Of a stretch of 64,000 bases of DNA, positions 21,793 through 31,715 are shown piece after piece. Origin of the DNA: Plotosus lineatus (lineage: Eukaryota > Chordata > Actinopteri > Siluriformes > Plotosidae); NCBI GenBank assembly GCA_024760905.1, contig CM045731.1, positions 47,571,001-47,635,000 of the forward strand, given 5' to 3'. The notes under the pieces were generated by a model that was given only the letters and a program-made list of their open reading frames with translations, searched no databases and had not been told where the DNA came from. The translations under genes and the position numbers were made by a program. How positions within the stretch are numbered: position 1 is the first letter of the stretch; the number at the start of each line of letters is the position of its first letter.

Positions 21793-22621
21793 AAAGTTCG
21801 CATAAAAGCAATGTTACTAAAGCTCTTACAGCATTGTACATGCTTCTCTTGTCCCAGTAATCTCAAATTCTTGAAACGTGATGGAGGTCATACCTGCTCT
21901 GCCAATCAGTACACCCAGTTGCTTTCTGGGAAATCCAAAATAGGGAGAGTAAGAGAAAGCCAGCTAACATATACACCCCAGAAAATGAAACTTCACTACG
22001 TTTTTGGATGTAGCGAAAATGACTCTCGTCTCTTGTTCGTGGGTTAAAGGTTCACAGCTCATATCCATTTAAATGCAGCTATAATTGCTCTTTCCAATAA
22101 TGAAGTCTACCGGACATCCTGATGTTGGATTCAAATGGCCTAAAACATGTTCTTGAGTGAAAAATAAAGTGTCCTAATTCCTGTTCAAAAGGTCACTGCT
22201 ATGAGTTATAGGAGAGTAAGCACCTGAAAGCTATTCCCCTGCTAGCTTTGACAGAGAGGCTGTCATTTCTCCCTTTAAAAATAGTGTAAGGTAATAAATG
22301 GTCATTTGTGAATGTCTTAGCTACTGGCAGTAACTGCTCTGAAACTTCCACTCCCTCCTACGAAAGATTAGTACAGTGAAATATGATCCCCTGTGTGAGG
22401 CAGACATCCGACAGCTTTCTGGCAGAATCAGCAAAAATAAGAAGTGTAAATTTGTTAAACAACAATTTGATTCATTTGGTTTTGATTACTTTTGGAGTCC
22501 AAATCAGTTTCAGCTCTGTTTTATCTGTTTCCCTTCCAAGAAAAACAAATATGGATGCCACCTGTGAATAATCCCATGATGTAAACATGATACATATTAT
22601 ACATTTATATTCTTCACTTTT
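21793..22621. other. non-coding, nothing recognised
   Basis: Unique-looking DNA with no coding support and no repeat recognised. Confidence 0.45.
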
Positions 22622-22958
22622 GCTACGGTCGTGTAATGATTGGCACATCCACCTCACAGAAAGAATGTTCTGGGGTCTAGTCCCGGGCTTGGGGTGGTTT
22701 CTGTATGGAGTTTGCACGTTCTCCCTGTGATGTGCTTAACACGAGTTTCTTCAGGGTATACTGGTTTTCTCCCACAGTCTGAAGGCCTGCACATTAGCCT
22801 TATTGGCTGTTGCAAATTGCCCTTAGGTGTGAGTACGAGTGTCATTGGTTGTGTGTTGGGCCTGCTACGGACTAGAACACGGGGACCCTGCCCTTATGTG
22901 ATGAAAACTGAAATTTCTCTCGGTGACCCTAATAGGATGAAGTGAGTCGGCAAATCAT
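22622..22958 (+). mobile_element. SINE-A, near full length
   Basis: Begins GGTCGTGTAATGATTGGCAC and continues with CTCACAGAAAGAATGTTCTG, GTATGGAGTTTGCACGTTCTCC, TTTTCTCCCACAGTCTGAAG and TAATAGGATGAAGTGAGTCG. Confidence 0.85.
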
Positions 22959-23020
22959 TGAAATATATAAGAGCATAGAAAAACGTGTACTCTGAAAACT
23001 TCACTGTACAGAATATTGTT

Positions 23021-23327
23021 AATTCATTAATTTGTCAAGCATCTTAATCCAAAGGGTCATGGGGAGGCCCACCCTATCCTAGCTGGCACTGGGCAAAAGC
23101 AGAATACACCCTGAATACCTCGCTAGACCATCACAGAGTGACACTCATATCTGAGGACAACTTGGAACAGCCAATTATCCCAATGTCTTTGGACTGTTGG
23201 AGGAAACTGGAGTACCTGGAGGAAATCCATGCAAACATGGCAAGAGCATGTAAACTTTATTAAGAAATTCCCTTGTTGAGTCCAGGTCTCAAACCCAGGA
23301 CCTTCTTGCTGTTAGGCAACCACTACA
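23021..23327 (-). mobile_element. SINE-A, minus orientation
   Basis: Reads CAAGCATCTTAATCC, CATGGGGAGGCCCACC, TGGACTGTTGGAGGAAACTGG, CATGCAAACATGGCAAGAGC and AACCCAGGACCTTCTTGCTG, so the head is at the right end. Confidence 0.8.
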
Positions 23328-23701
23328 CTTGCTGTTAGGAAACATTTTGCATACTTTTAATGGGTGGGGTCCCTATCAACAAAGTTCAGTTTAGAGTATA
23401 TAGTTCACGTGACACTTTTTCATACCACACATTTAACATGTCAACACACATGTTAAACTCAACCCATATATTTTTTTCATGTTGCATGACAGGTGGTATG
23501 GTAGTGCAGTTGTTAGCACGTCTGCCTCACAGCAAGAAGGACCCGGGTTCGATTCCCAGTTCGGGCATTTCTGTGTGGAGTTTTTATGCTCTCCCAATGA
23601 CTGTGTGGGTTTTCTCCAGGTATTCTGGTTTCTTCCCACAGCCCAGAAAACATGTGCAAAATTGCAAAGATTATTCTCAATTATAAATGATTATTCTAAA
23701 G

Positions 23702-24427
23702 CAGTGGTTCTTAACCTTGTTGGAGGTACCGAACCCCACCAGTTTCAAATGCACAGTCACCGAACCCTTCAACAGTGAAAAATAAAAATATGATTTTTTA
23801 CAAATTCAAGACATAGGTACTGTTGTGTTCTTGTCCCTTGCTAAAAAGGGTTGTGACAGGAAGGGCATCCGACGTAAAAACCTCTGCCAAATCAAACATG
23901 CGAATAAGATGATTTGCTGTGGCGACTCCTGAGTGAAAGGGAAAAAGCCGAAAGGAAGACAGGTACTGTTGTGTTCTTGTATTCCCATCTCCATGCAGTT
24001 TCATGAAGTGTTCCTTTAGTTTTGCCGGTGCGAGACTAGAGTTGCTCAACTTGGCATTGCAAATCATTCAGATAGGACGCTGAGTCCCATCACGTTCCGT
24101 GATGCATGTGACTCCATGTTGTACATATTCGTCCGACCACTTTCATTTTTTGCTCGACATATTTAGTATGGATTAAAATATCCCGAAAAAAATCTCACGA
24201 CTTCACACATTGACTACTGAGCGTGCTAAATTCCCCACGGCACTGATTGGCCAAGCAATGTAATGTGATCATCTGCAGCCAGTGATGGCCAAGGGGGGGG
24301 CGTGTCATCACTAATTGACACGATGAGTCGGGTGTGTCTTGACCTCTGTGGCAGAGGCTCCGCCGAACCCCTGAGACCGACTCACCGAACCCCTAGGGTT
24401 CGATCGAACCCAGGTTAGGAACCACTG
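23702..24427. mobile_element. hAT element with perfect 8-bp target duplication
   Basis: Ends CAGTGGTTCTTAACCTTG (left) and CCAGGTTAGGAACCACTG (right), inverted. Flanked by TTCTAAAG at 23694-23701 and 24428-24435. A mini-RTE (23835-23960) lies inside it. No transposase frame is present, so it is a non-autonomous hAT copy. Confidence 0.9.
23835..23960 (+). mobile_element. mini-RTE, 20-bp target duplication
   Basis: The 126-bp insert begins CCCTTGCTAAAAAGGGTTGTG and ends AAAGCCGAAAGGAAGAC. It is flanked by a perfect 20-bp repeat (23815-23834 and 23961-23980, AGGTACTGTTGTGTTCTTGT). Its left half is like the LINE at 9332 (GGAAGGGCATCCGACG, AATGCCAAAT-like) and its right half like the LINE 3' end (GATTTGCTGTGGCGACTCCTG). 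The central ~2.9 kb of the LINE is absent. Without coding capacity it must use the LINE machinery. Confidence 0.9.
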
Positions 24428-24441
24428 TTCTAAAGTGTGAG

Positions 24442-24551
24442 AGTGCTGAGGGCTGCCCTGCCGGGGGGGGTATGGGCCCTGCGTGCGCAGGCCTGGTCGA
24501 TCGCCAGGAGACGGCCGGATGAGAGGAGACGGCTGGTGGAAATATATATAT
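24442..24551 (+). mobile_element. short GC-rich retroposon, unidentified, 22-bp target duplication
   Basis: A 110-bp insert between perfect 22-bp repeats at 24420-24441 and 24552-24573. The repeats span the end of the hAT element and its target copy, so this insertion is the later one. The core runs GGGCTGCCCTGCCGGGG, GTATGGGCCCTGCGTGCGC, AGGCCTGGTCGATCGCC and AGGAGACGGCCGGATGAG, and it ends in an A/T-rich tail (GGTGGAAATATATATAT). A near-identical longer copy is at 28078. It has no tRNA boxes. The long duplication and AT tail indicate LINE-driven retroposition. Confidence 0.8.
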
Positions 24552-24690
24552 AACCACTGTTCTAAAGTGTGAGCGTGAGTGTTGGCCCTGCAATGGCCTG
24601 TCCAGGGTGTACCTTGCCCAGAGTCAACTGAGATGGATGCCAGCCTCCCATCAACCCTAATTAGGATTAAATGGCTTGGAAAATGAATGA

Positions 24691-25496
24691 TGCATGACAC
24701 AGTAGATTTGAGGTGTAAATGCTAATGCAAACCTACATATTAATGTGAATTAGTTACATTTTATTTATTTCGCTACCCACAAATCCTACTCTTTCCTCCA
24801 TTACTGTTGTACTTTCAGTGGATTTTTACCCTGAGCAGCAGATGTGGCGGGGCCACAGATTTGAGGATGGCGGTGACAGTTTTAGGTGGAGGAGTCTATT
24901 ATTAGTTTACCTCTCCTCCATGGCATTTTATCACTGCTGCGTCTGATGGCCTCCCTACTTTAAAAAAAGAACTGAAGTTGTGCATCTCAATCCGCCCATT
25001 CATATTTCATAGGGCTTGGTGTCATAAATAAAGCGAGCATGGCTGACCCGGGCTATTAGTTACACACCTAGCGGAAACTGCTGGATGCTTTATCTTCAGT
25101 GTGGCATCACTGGTCTCCATCTGGAGTGACTAGGAAAAGGATAGTGAAATAAATAGATAGGTAGATGTCTGACACCCTGAGAGAGTAACAAGCACTGACG
25201 TGATATTTACACAAGTCAATCCTATGGCCTTGGGTTTGGAAATTTTGGAGGACATATAAGGTGAACTGATCCATTGGAACTGTTTATCAATGACAGATGT
25301 GAAGTGACACCTTTTCCAGATGGAGTCTGTCGTAATATACATTGTTAAGAGTTTGAGCAAAATTCCTGCTAAAACACCACCGAATACATCATCAGATTAG
25401 AATATTTTTGTCCCATTGTATGAAATTACTTTCCGCTTTAAACTATTTATGCTGAACTATAGAACATACTGAATGGTTCACAAACTTTAAATCTAG
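24691..25496. other. unique non-coding block
   Basis: No gene or repeat recognised. The part 24960-25120 has balanced composition and words such as GGGCTATTAGTTAC and TGCTTTATCTTCAG. Confidence 0.4.
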
Positions 25497-25725
25497 CCTC
25501 TCTGACTTTGTCTCCAAAACATCTTACATGTGCTGTCCCTCTGATGTACTCATTCCTGATCCTATCCATCCTCGTTACTCCCAAAGAGAACCTCAACATT
25601 TTCACCTCTGCTACGTCCAGCTCTGCCTCCTGTCTTTTTTTCTGTCTGTTTCTAAACCATACAACATCGCTGGCCTCATCACCGTCTTGTACACTTTTCC
25701 TTTCATTCTTGCCAATACCCTTCTA

Positions 25726-27939
25726 TCACACATCACAACGGACACTTTTCTCCAGCCATTTCAACCTGCCTGCACACGTTTCTTCACCTCTTTTCCACAC
25801 TCCACTGCTCTGGATTGTTGAGCTTAAGGACTTAAAATCCTCCACCTTCTTTATCTCTGCTCCCTGTAACCTCACCGTCCCTCTTGGGTTCTTGTCGCTC
25901 ACACACATGTATTCTGTCTTACTGGGGCAAACCTTCATTCCTGTCCTTTCCAGGGCATACCTCCACCTCTCTAGATTTTCCTGCACTTGTTCTCTGCTCT
26001 CACTCCAGAGCACAATGTCATCTGCAAACATCATAGTCTAATGCAATTCTTGTCAAACCTTGTCTGTCAGCCTGTCCATCACCATAGCAAACAAGAAGGG
26101 GCTCAGAGCTGACCCGTAATGCAGTCCCACCTCCACCTTGAACTCTTCTGTCACACCAACAGCACACCTCACCACTGTCTTACATCTCTCATACATGTCC
26201 TGCACCTCTCTAACATACTTCTCTGCCACTCCAGACTTCCTCATGCAATACCACAGTTCCTCTCTCGGCACCCTGTCATATGCTTTCTCCAGATCCACAA
26301 AGGCACAATGCAGCTCCCTCTGACCTTCTCTGTACTTCTCTATTAATATCCTTAAAGCAAACACTGCATCTGTGGTGCTCTTTCTTGGCATGAAACCAAA
26401 CTGTTGTTCACAAATGCTGACCTCTGCCCTTAGTCTAGCTTCCACTATTCTTTCCCATAACTTCATCATGTGGCTCATCAACTTTATCCCTCTGTAGTTG
26501 CCACAATTCTGCACGTCTTCCTTTTCTTAAAAATGGGCACCAGCACACTTCACAGGTATGGAAGTGTCTAGGAGAGGTAGCAGTAGACTCTCTAATACTT
26601 TGTTGAATGGTCTTGTTAAAAAGTCTACTGATACCTCTCCTAGACACTTCCATACTTCCACAGGTATGTCATCAGGACCAACTGTCTTTCCATTCTTCAT
26701 TCTCTTCAATGCCCTCCTCACTTCACCCTTAGAAATCTTTGTTACTTCCTGGTCCTCAACGGTCACCTCTTCTACTCTTTTCTCTCTCCCATTTTCCTCA
26801 TTCATCAGCTCTTCAAAGTACTCTTTCCATCTTCCCAGCACACTTCTGTCATCAGTCAATACATTTCCCTCTCTGTCCTTAATCACTGTAACTTGCTGCA
26901 CGTCCTTCCCATCTCTATTTCTCTGCTGTGCCAACCTGTATAAATCATTTTTTCTCTCCTTACTGTCCAACCTAGCATACAAGTCATCATACACCCTCTG
27001 TTTGGCCGCTACCTTTGCCTTACACATCATCTCCCTGGATTCATTTTTACTCTCTTCAGTCCTCTCAATGTCCCACTTCTTAGATAACCTCTTCCTTGGT
27101 ACACAATCCTGCACTTTCTCATTCCTCCACCAAGTCTCCTTATCTACTTTCCTTCTATAGGACACACAAAGTATTCTCCTAACTGTCTCCCTGATCACAT
27201 TAGCTGTAGTTGTCCAGTCATCTGAAAGCACTTCCTGACCACCCAAAGCCTGTTTCAACTCCTTCTTGAAGACAACACAACATTCTTTCTTTTTCAGCTT
27301 CCACCACTTTGTCTTCTGCTCTGCCTTTGCAGTCTTCACCTTCCTCACCATCTGCACCATCCTGCACACCACCATCCTATGCTATCTGGCAACACCCTCA
27401 CCCACTACTACTTTGCAGTCACTGCCTTCCTTCAAATTACATTGTCTACACAAGAGGTAGTCTACCTGTATGCTCCTACTTCTGCTTTTATAAGTCACCC
27501 AATGCTTCTGTTTCTTCTGGAAGAAAGTATTCACAATAACCATTTCCATCCTTTTTGCAAAATCCATCTGCACCAATGACCACTCTTTCAACCCTGGGGG
27601 TACTCTGCATCACTTCACCTAACTCCCTCCAGAATCTCTTCTCGCTCACATCCTGCCTGTGGGACATAAGCACTAACAACATTGAACATCACGACTCCTT
27701 ACTCTGTCTGATACTCTTTTCACTTCTAGAACATTCCTGACAAACTCCTCCTCCAAGATGACTCCTACTCCATTTCTCTTCCCATCCACACCATGATAAA
27801 ACAGCTTAAATCCTGCTCCTAAGCTTCTAGCCTTGCTACCTTTCCACCTGGTCTCCTGAACACACAGTATGTCCACCTTCCTCCTCTGCATCATGTCAGC
27901 CAGCTCTCTACCTTTTCCTGTCATAGTTCCAACATTCAA
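25726..27939 (-). pseudogene. LINE endonuclease and reverse transcriptase, disrupted
   Basis: Read on the minus strand, in order: NVGTMTGKGRELADMMQRRK and LCVQETRWKGSKARSLGAGF (endonuclease, 27673-27939), ADGFCKKDGNG-like and VDYLLCRQCNLKEGSDC pieces, then KTVGPDDIPVEVWKCLGEVS (26527-27375), QNCGNYRGIKLMSHMMKLWE, CAFVDLEKAYDRVPREELW and GLHYGSALSPFLFAMVM (26053-26514). Last is MMFADDIVLWSESREQVQEN (25726-26034), with the FADD motif kept. The endonuclease carries the most damage. The RT core is close to that of the copy at 10870. Confidence 0.85.
26557..26654. repeat. 33-bp inverted duplication within the LINE
   Basis: The sequence at 26557-26588 (starting GTATGGAAGTGTCTAGG) is the reverse complement of 26622-26654 (ending CTAGACACTTCCATAC), with one or two mismatches and a ~33-bp spacer. 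In the undamaged copy the left arm is replaced by ordinary RT sequence, so the left arm is a new inverted copy of the right. Confidence 0.85.
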
Positions 27940-28077
27940 AGTCCCTACTCTCAGTCATAGACTCATGTCTTTCCTCTTCTCTCTCTGCCTACGGACATGC
28001 CTCCTGCCTCTCCTTCTTCGACCAACAGTTGTCCAATTTCCGCCAGCACCTTTTGGTTAACAACACTGATGGCTGTT

Positions 28078-28249
28078 AACGACCGCGTGCAACGTGGTTG
28101 TCGCAGCTGAGGGCTGCCCTGCTGGGGGGTATGGGCCCTGCGTGCGCAGGCCTGGTCGATCGCCAGGAGACGGCCGGATGAGTGGAGGCGGCTGGTGGAC
28201 GCAGCGAAGTGCCGTCCCGGCGCATGCCCTCATACCTGACCTGACCTGA
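28078..28249 (+). mobile_element. short GC-rich retroposon, longer copy, 12-bp target duplication
   Basis: A 172-bp insert in the 5' end of the minus-strand LINE. The flanks are CTGATGGCTGTT (28066-28077) and CTGATGGCGGTT (28250-28261), one mismatch. The core GGGCTGCCCTGCTGGGG, TATGGGCCCTGCGTGCGCAG and GATCGCCAGGAGACGGCCGG is almost identical to the copy at 24442. It extends further at the 5' side (GCGTGCAACGTGGTTGTCGC) and 3' side (CGCAGCGAAGTGCCGTCCCG, then repeats of ACCTG). Confidence 0.8.
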
Positions 28250-28594
28250 CTGATGGCGGTTGTTGTTAACCTGGGCCTCGACCGATCCAGTTTGGAAGTC
28301 ATATTAATGATTCACATGTTTGATTTAGCACAGGTTTTACATTGGACGCCCGGCCTGACACAAACCTCTGCATTTATCCGGGCTTGGGACCGGTGTGAGA
28401 AAGAACACTGCCCCTTCCCCCTCACCGTTGCATTAAATTTCTGACAGATATGTAAAATAATTAACTGGGTGTACGTGTTACAGTACATGGAGAATGGATT
28501 TCCTCAACAAGGAGATTGTTTGCACCTGTATTAGTGTGTCAGTTTGTTTGATTGTATGCAAGATAATTTAAAAAATTAGGCACAAATTTGGATG

Positions 28595-28936
28595 TGGGCA
28601 GTGGTGGCCTGGTGGTAAAGGGCGCTGGATTGCTGATCCTAAGGATGGGGGTTCGAGTCTCACTCTCCAAAAGGTTGTCACTGTCCTCCAGTGCAGCTAA
28701 CTGCGTTGTCAAAGGCCGGCCATATCTCTCACTGTCTATGGTGAGAGGCATGTAAAAGAACCATTGCTGACTTTCATCAAGAGTAGGCTGCATAGCAGTC
28801 AGCGTGTTTCCTTCCCTTGCTAAAAGGGTTGTGTCAGGAAGGTTATCCGACGTAAAAACGTATACCAAATCAAACATGCGAATCAGATGATTCGCAGTGG
28901 CAACCCCTGAAAAAAAGGGGAAAAAAAGAAGAAGAG
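28595..28936 (+). mobile_element. composite SINE-B head plus mini-RTE tail, one target duplication
   Basis: From 28595 to about 28813 the sequence is SINE-B (GGCAGTGGTGGCCTGGTGG, GGGGGTTCGAGTCTCACTC, AAAGGCCGGCCATATC, TGTAAAAGAACCATTGCTG). At the word CAGCGTGTTTCC it switches to mini-RTE (CCCTTGCTAAAAGGGTTGTG, ATGATTCGCAGTGGC), ending in a G/A-rich tail. The outer flanks GGCACAAATTTGGATG (28579-28594) and GGCACAGATTTGAATG (28937-28952) match at 14 of 16, so the whole composite inserted as one unit. Confidence 0.8.
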
Positions 28937-28952
28937 GGCACAGATTTGAATG

Positions 28953-29770
28953 AAATTTCTTTTTAAAGTAGGGTGTGGTACAATTAACAAATTGTTAAAA
29001 TTTGGAGGTCATCTGTTCATGGAATCATGAAAAAAAAAAATCCCAAAATCCTGGAAAATGCATATTATTTAATATGCGTCAAAATGTTCTTCAGGTGCAC
29101 AATACGGGAGACATTTCCTTACAACTATGCCAAGTTATCATAATCTATTTGTGCATGGTGAAGCTACCTTGCACTCTATGAGTTGCATTCTAGTTTACCA
29201 TATTATTGCATCATATCTTTTACTTATGCATGTGCTGTTTAATAATAAAATATAAATTTTTTACTGTTTTATACAGAGTACTAAAAATGCTGCTAACTGT
29301 TGAAGATAATGCCCCATTTTAAAGACAACATGTGAAAGTTTGTAAATAAATGTATTTCATCAAAATTAAGCCGAGTCCTGTTGAAATTCTACACTTCCTT
29401 GGTATCCCTTGCCAAATATATCATTCAGTATCAGCTGTAAATGCTTCAAAGTAAAGTGTGATAAGAATCTGAAAATGATGTGAGTCAAAGCCTATAATGA
29501 TATCAACATTTCACAGCTCGACTTCCAACCTGTACAAACGTGCAGGTAAACCACGTGCTAGCTTACTTACTTAAAGCTAGTGGGAAGTTTGCTTTGTATT
29601 TAACCCAAAATGTCACTTTGACAGTTGGTAATGAATGTTTCTTGTATTACATGTATTTACGTGCTGTTACACTCTAATAATAATGTTGAAAATGCCTGTT
29701 TGCCAGATTACTAATTATGTACCTAGAAATGTGGATAGATCAACAATAACAAGCCTAGCATTTAATATAT
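28953..29770. other. non-coding, nothing recognised
   Basis: AT-rich unique-looking DNA. No coding frame with recognised domain and no known repeat. Confidence 0.45.
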
Positions 29771-29832
29771 CCATTCATTCATTCATTCACGCAATCACTC
29801 ATTCATTTGCCAAGCTGCTTAATCCTATAAGG

Positions 29833-30646
29833 CAGGGGTCAGGAACCTGTGGCTCAAGAGCCAGATGTGTCTCTTTTGATGACTGTATCTGGCTCTCAGA
29901 TAAATCAGGTGGCCTTTCTTAACAGAATAACTAATACATAATTTCACTGTCATTTAAATAAAAATACACAAAAAAAGCCATGAAATAAAACAAAAACAGA
30001 TAAATAAATCTCACACATTTAAATCTATAAATCTAGTTTCAATGCCACATGTCACTGTAGCGCAGTGGAGAGCCAATCCTTTCTGTACACCAGTGCGTGG
30101 GCGGGTCCGATACCTTGAAACTCTAATTTTATTGTATTATAACAACAGCCACAGACTGCGTGTGTTGTTTTTGAGTAAAGAGATAAATTTCTTCTTTTTG
30201 ATCAGCTCATTTGCACAAAGCCAAGCACAGCTGGCAAGCAAAACATAAATGGACAGACATGGGAAAACTTCAACCCGCAGACCAGCTGATTGCCAAAACT
30301 TGGGATGCGCTTCCTGTCACATAAACACTGCAGCTTGTGAGTCCTGTCATATTGACCATGCTCCACACGCACACGCGAACAGTCCTTCTCCCTTGAAAAA
30401 CATCAAGACCAACCTGCGGCACATGTAACAGATGGCAGCCTAAACGCCTGCATGAAGCTGAACCTTAGCATGTATCAACCAGACTACAAAGCCATCAGCA
30501 AAACCAGCACCAGAAGTCACATTAATAGTTAGAAGTATTTTTCTTATTAATAAATAACTTTGTTCAAACAATGTTGTTTAAAATAAACTCAGAGTCTTAT
30601 TAGACTCTAAAATTGTTGGTCTTCTTTTTCAATTTAGTTGTATTTA

Positions 30647-30731
<85 letters not shown>

Positions 30732-30775
30732 AAATGGAGTTTCAATAGAAAGTCTTTGTCCTGTCCTTTTGTTTT

Positions 30776-30870
<95 letters not shown>

Positions 30871-30949
30871 AAATATGGCTCTCAGAGGATTAGATTTTAA
30901 AATATGTCTTTTTTTTGGCTCTCTTAATCAAAAAGGTTTCCGACCCCTG
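29833..30949 (+). mobile_element. hAT element with 8-bp target duplication
   Basis: Begins CAGGGGTCAGGAACCTGTGG and ends TTTCCGACCCCTG, inverted. Flanks CTATAAGG (29825-29832) and CTATAAGA (30950-30957) differ at one base. Inside are GAGCCAGATGTGTCTCTTTTG, typical of such hAT ends, a transposase C-terminal remnant (30370-30520) and two (TA)n tracts (30649-30729 and 30779-30864). Confidence 0.9.
30370..30520 (+). pseudogene. hAT transposase C-terminus, remnant
   Basis: Translating on the plus strand gives LNACMKLNLSMYQPDYKAIS (residues at about 30435-30500), the typical C-terminal dimerisation-end motif of Charlie/EPM2AIP1-like hAT transposases. Upstream the frames are broken. The rest of the transposase is missing, so the copy is non-autonomous. 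Confidence 0.7.
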
Positions 30950-31021
30950 CTATAAGAGTTGCAAACAGGCTGGCCACAATAGGAATGATAGGCACAACCA
31001 TGCCTAAACCTCACACTCACA

Positions 31022-31200
31022 CCAGTGGTAGCTTAGTGGATATGGCAGTTGGTTGCTAATCCGAAGATCAGCAGTTCAGTCCCCACTATCACCACTGTTG
31101 GGCTCTTGGTAAGGCCCTTAACCGTCAATTTCTCAGTTATATAAAAAAAAGATAGTTCTGCATAAGAGCATCTGCCAAATTCTGTAACTGTAATGTAAAC
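31022..31200 (+). mobile_element. tRNA-derived SINE of a further type
   Basis: Head ACCAGTGGTAGCTTAGTGG (box A) with GCAGTTCAGTCCCC in the box-B position. The body includes CTCTTGGTAAGGCCCTTAAC and ends in CATAAGAGCATCTGCCAAATTCTG, TGTAATGTAA, the 3' motif widely shared by teleost tRNA SINEs. It is inserted in the SINE-A. Confidence 0.8.
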
Positions 31201-31439
31201 AACTGGAGGACATTATATAACAACCAATTAGCTTTATATACTTTTAGAGTGTGGTAGTGTCTTTGGAGTGTTGGAGAGTACCTAGAGAAAAAGCACATGG
31301 ATAACATGCAGACCCTCTCCAAGACACCACCGTGCCATCAGATGAGGGTGGGGTATCACCCTGACATCACAACTTGCTATTCCATCGCAGGACAAAACAC
31401 TTATAACTAGAGGCAATTTGGAGCATGCATTTTTTTGGA

Positions 31440-31715
31440 TGCTTGGCTTAGTGAGGATGTTTCTGTGGGTGGAGTCCCTATGTTCTCCCTGAGCTTGTTT
31501 GGGCTTTCTTGAGGCACTTCTGTTTCCTCCCACAGTCCAAAGACATGCATATTAGGCTAATTGGTCGTTCCAAATTGTCCTTAGGTGTAAGTGTAATTGT
31601 AAATGGTTGTGTGTGTTGGCTCTGCAATTATCTGTCGAGACGTTCAGAAACTGCCTTCACCCTGTGTTGGCTGAGATAGGCTCTTGCCTTCCTGCAACCC
31701 TAATTGAGTGAGTGA
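31440..31715 (+). mobile_element. SINE-A, head lost
   Basis: Body: TGGGTGGAGTCCCTATGTTC, TTTCCTCCCACAGTCCAAAG, ATTAGGCTAATTGGTCG and a tail with TGCAACCCTAATTGAGTGAGTGAG. Confidence 0.85.

Larger units (their letters stand above)
23492..24690 (+). mobile_element. SINE-A, split by nested insertions
   Basis: The head is at 23492-23545 (GGTGGTATGGTAGTGCAG with box B GGGTTCGATTCCC, near consensus) and the body runs to about 23690. The tail (GAGTGTTGGCCCTGCAATGG, CAACCCTAATTAGGATTAAATGG) resumes at 24574. Between them are the hAT element 23702-24427 and a short GC-rich retroposon 24442-24551. Confidence 0.85.
25497..28430 (-). mobile_element. RTE-clade LINE, minus strand, 3'-truncated
   Basis: Reverse-strand relative of the LINE at 9332. 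The 5' end is at about 28430 (CTTGGGACCGGTGTGAG, cf. CTCACGCCGGTCCCAAG). The 3' end stops near 25497, at the position equal to about 12237 of the other copy, so roughly 235 bp of the C-terminus and 3' UTR are missing. It has many frameshifts. A short GC-rich retroposon is inserted near its 5' end at 28078, and an inverted duplication at 26557-26654 replaces part of the RT. Confidence 0.88.
29771..31345 (-). mobile_element. SINE-A, minus orientation, split by a hAT element and a SINE
   Basis: The tail (CATTCATTCATTC, TTTGCCAAGCTGCTTAATCC) is at about 29775-29832, the next part (GAGTTGCAAACAGGCTGGCC) at 30953-31020, and the body and head (CACATGGATAACATGCAG, CACCACCGTGCC) at 31200-31345. The hAT element 29833-30949 and a tRNA-headed SINE 31022-31200 split it. 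Confidence 0.75.
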
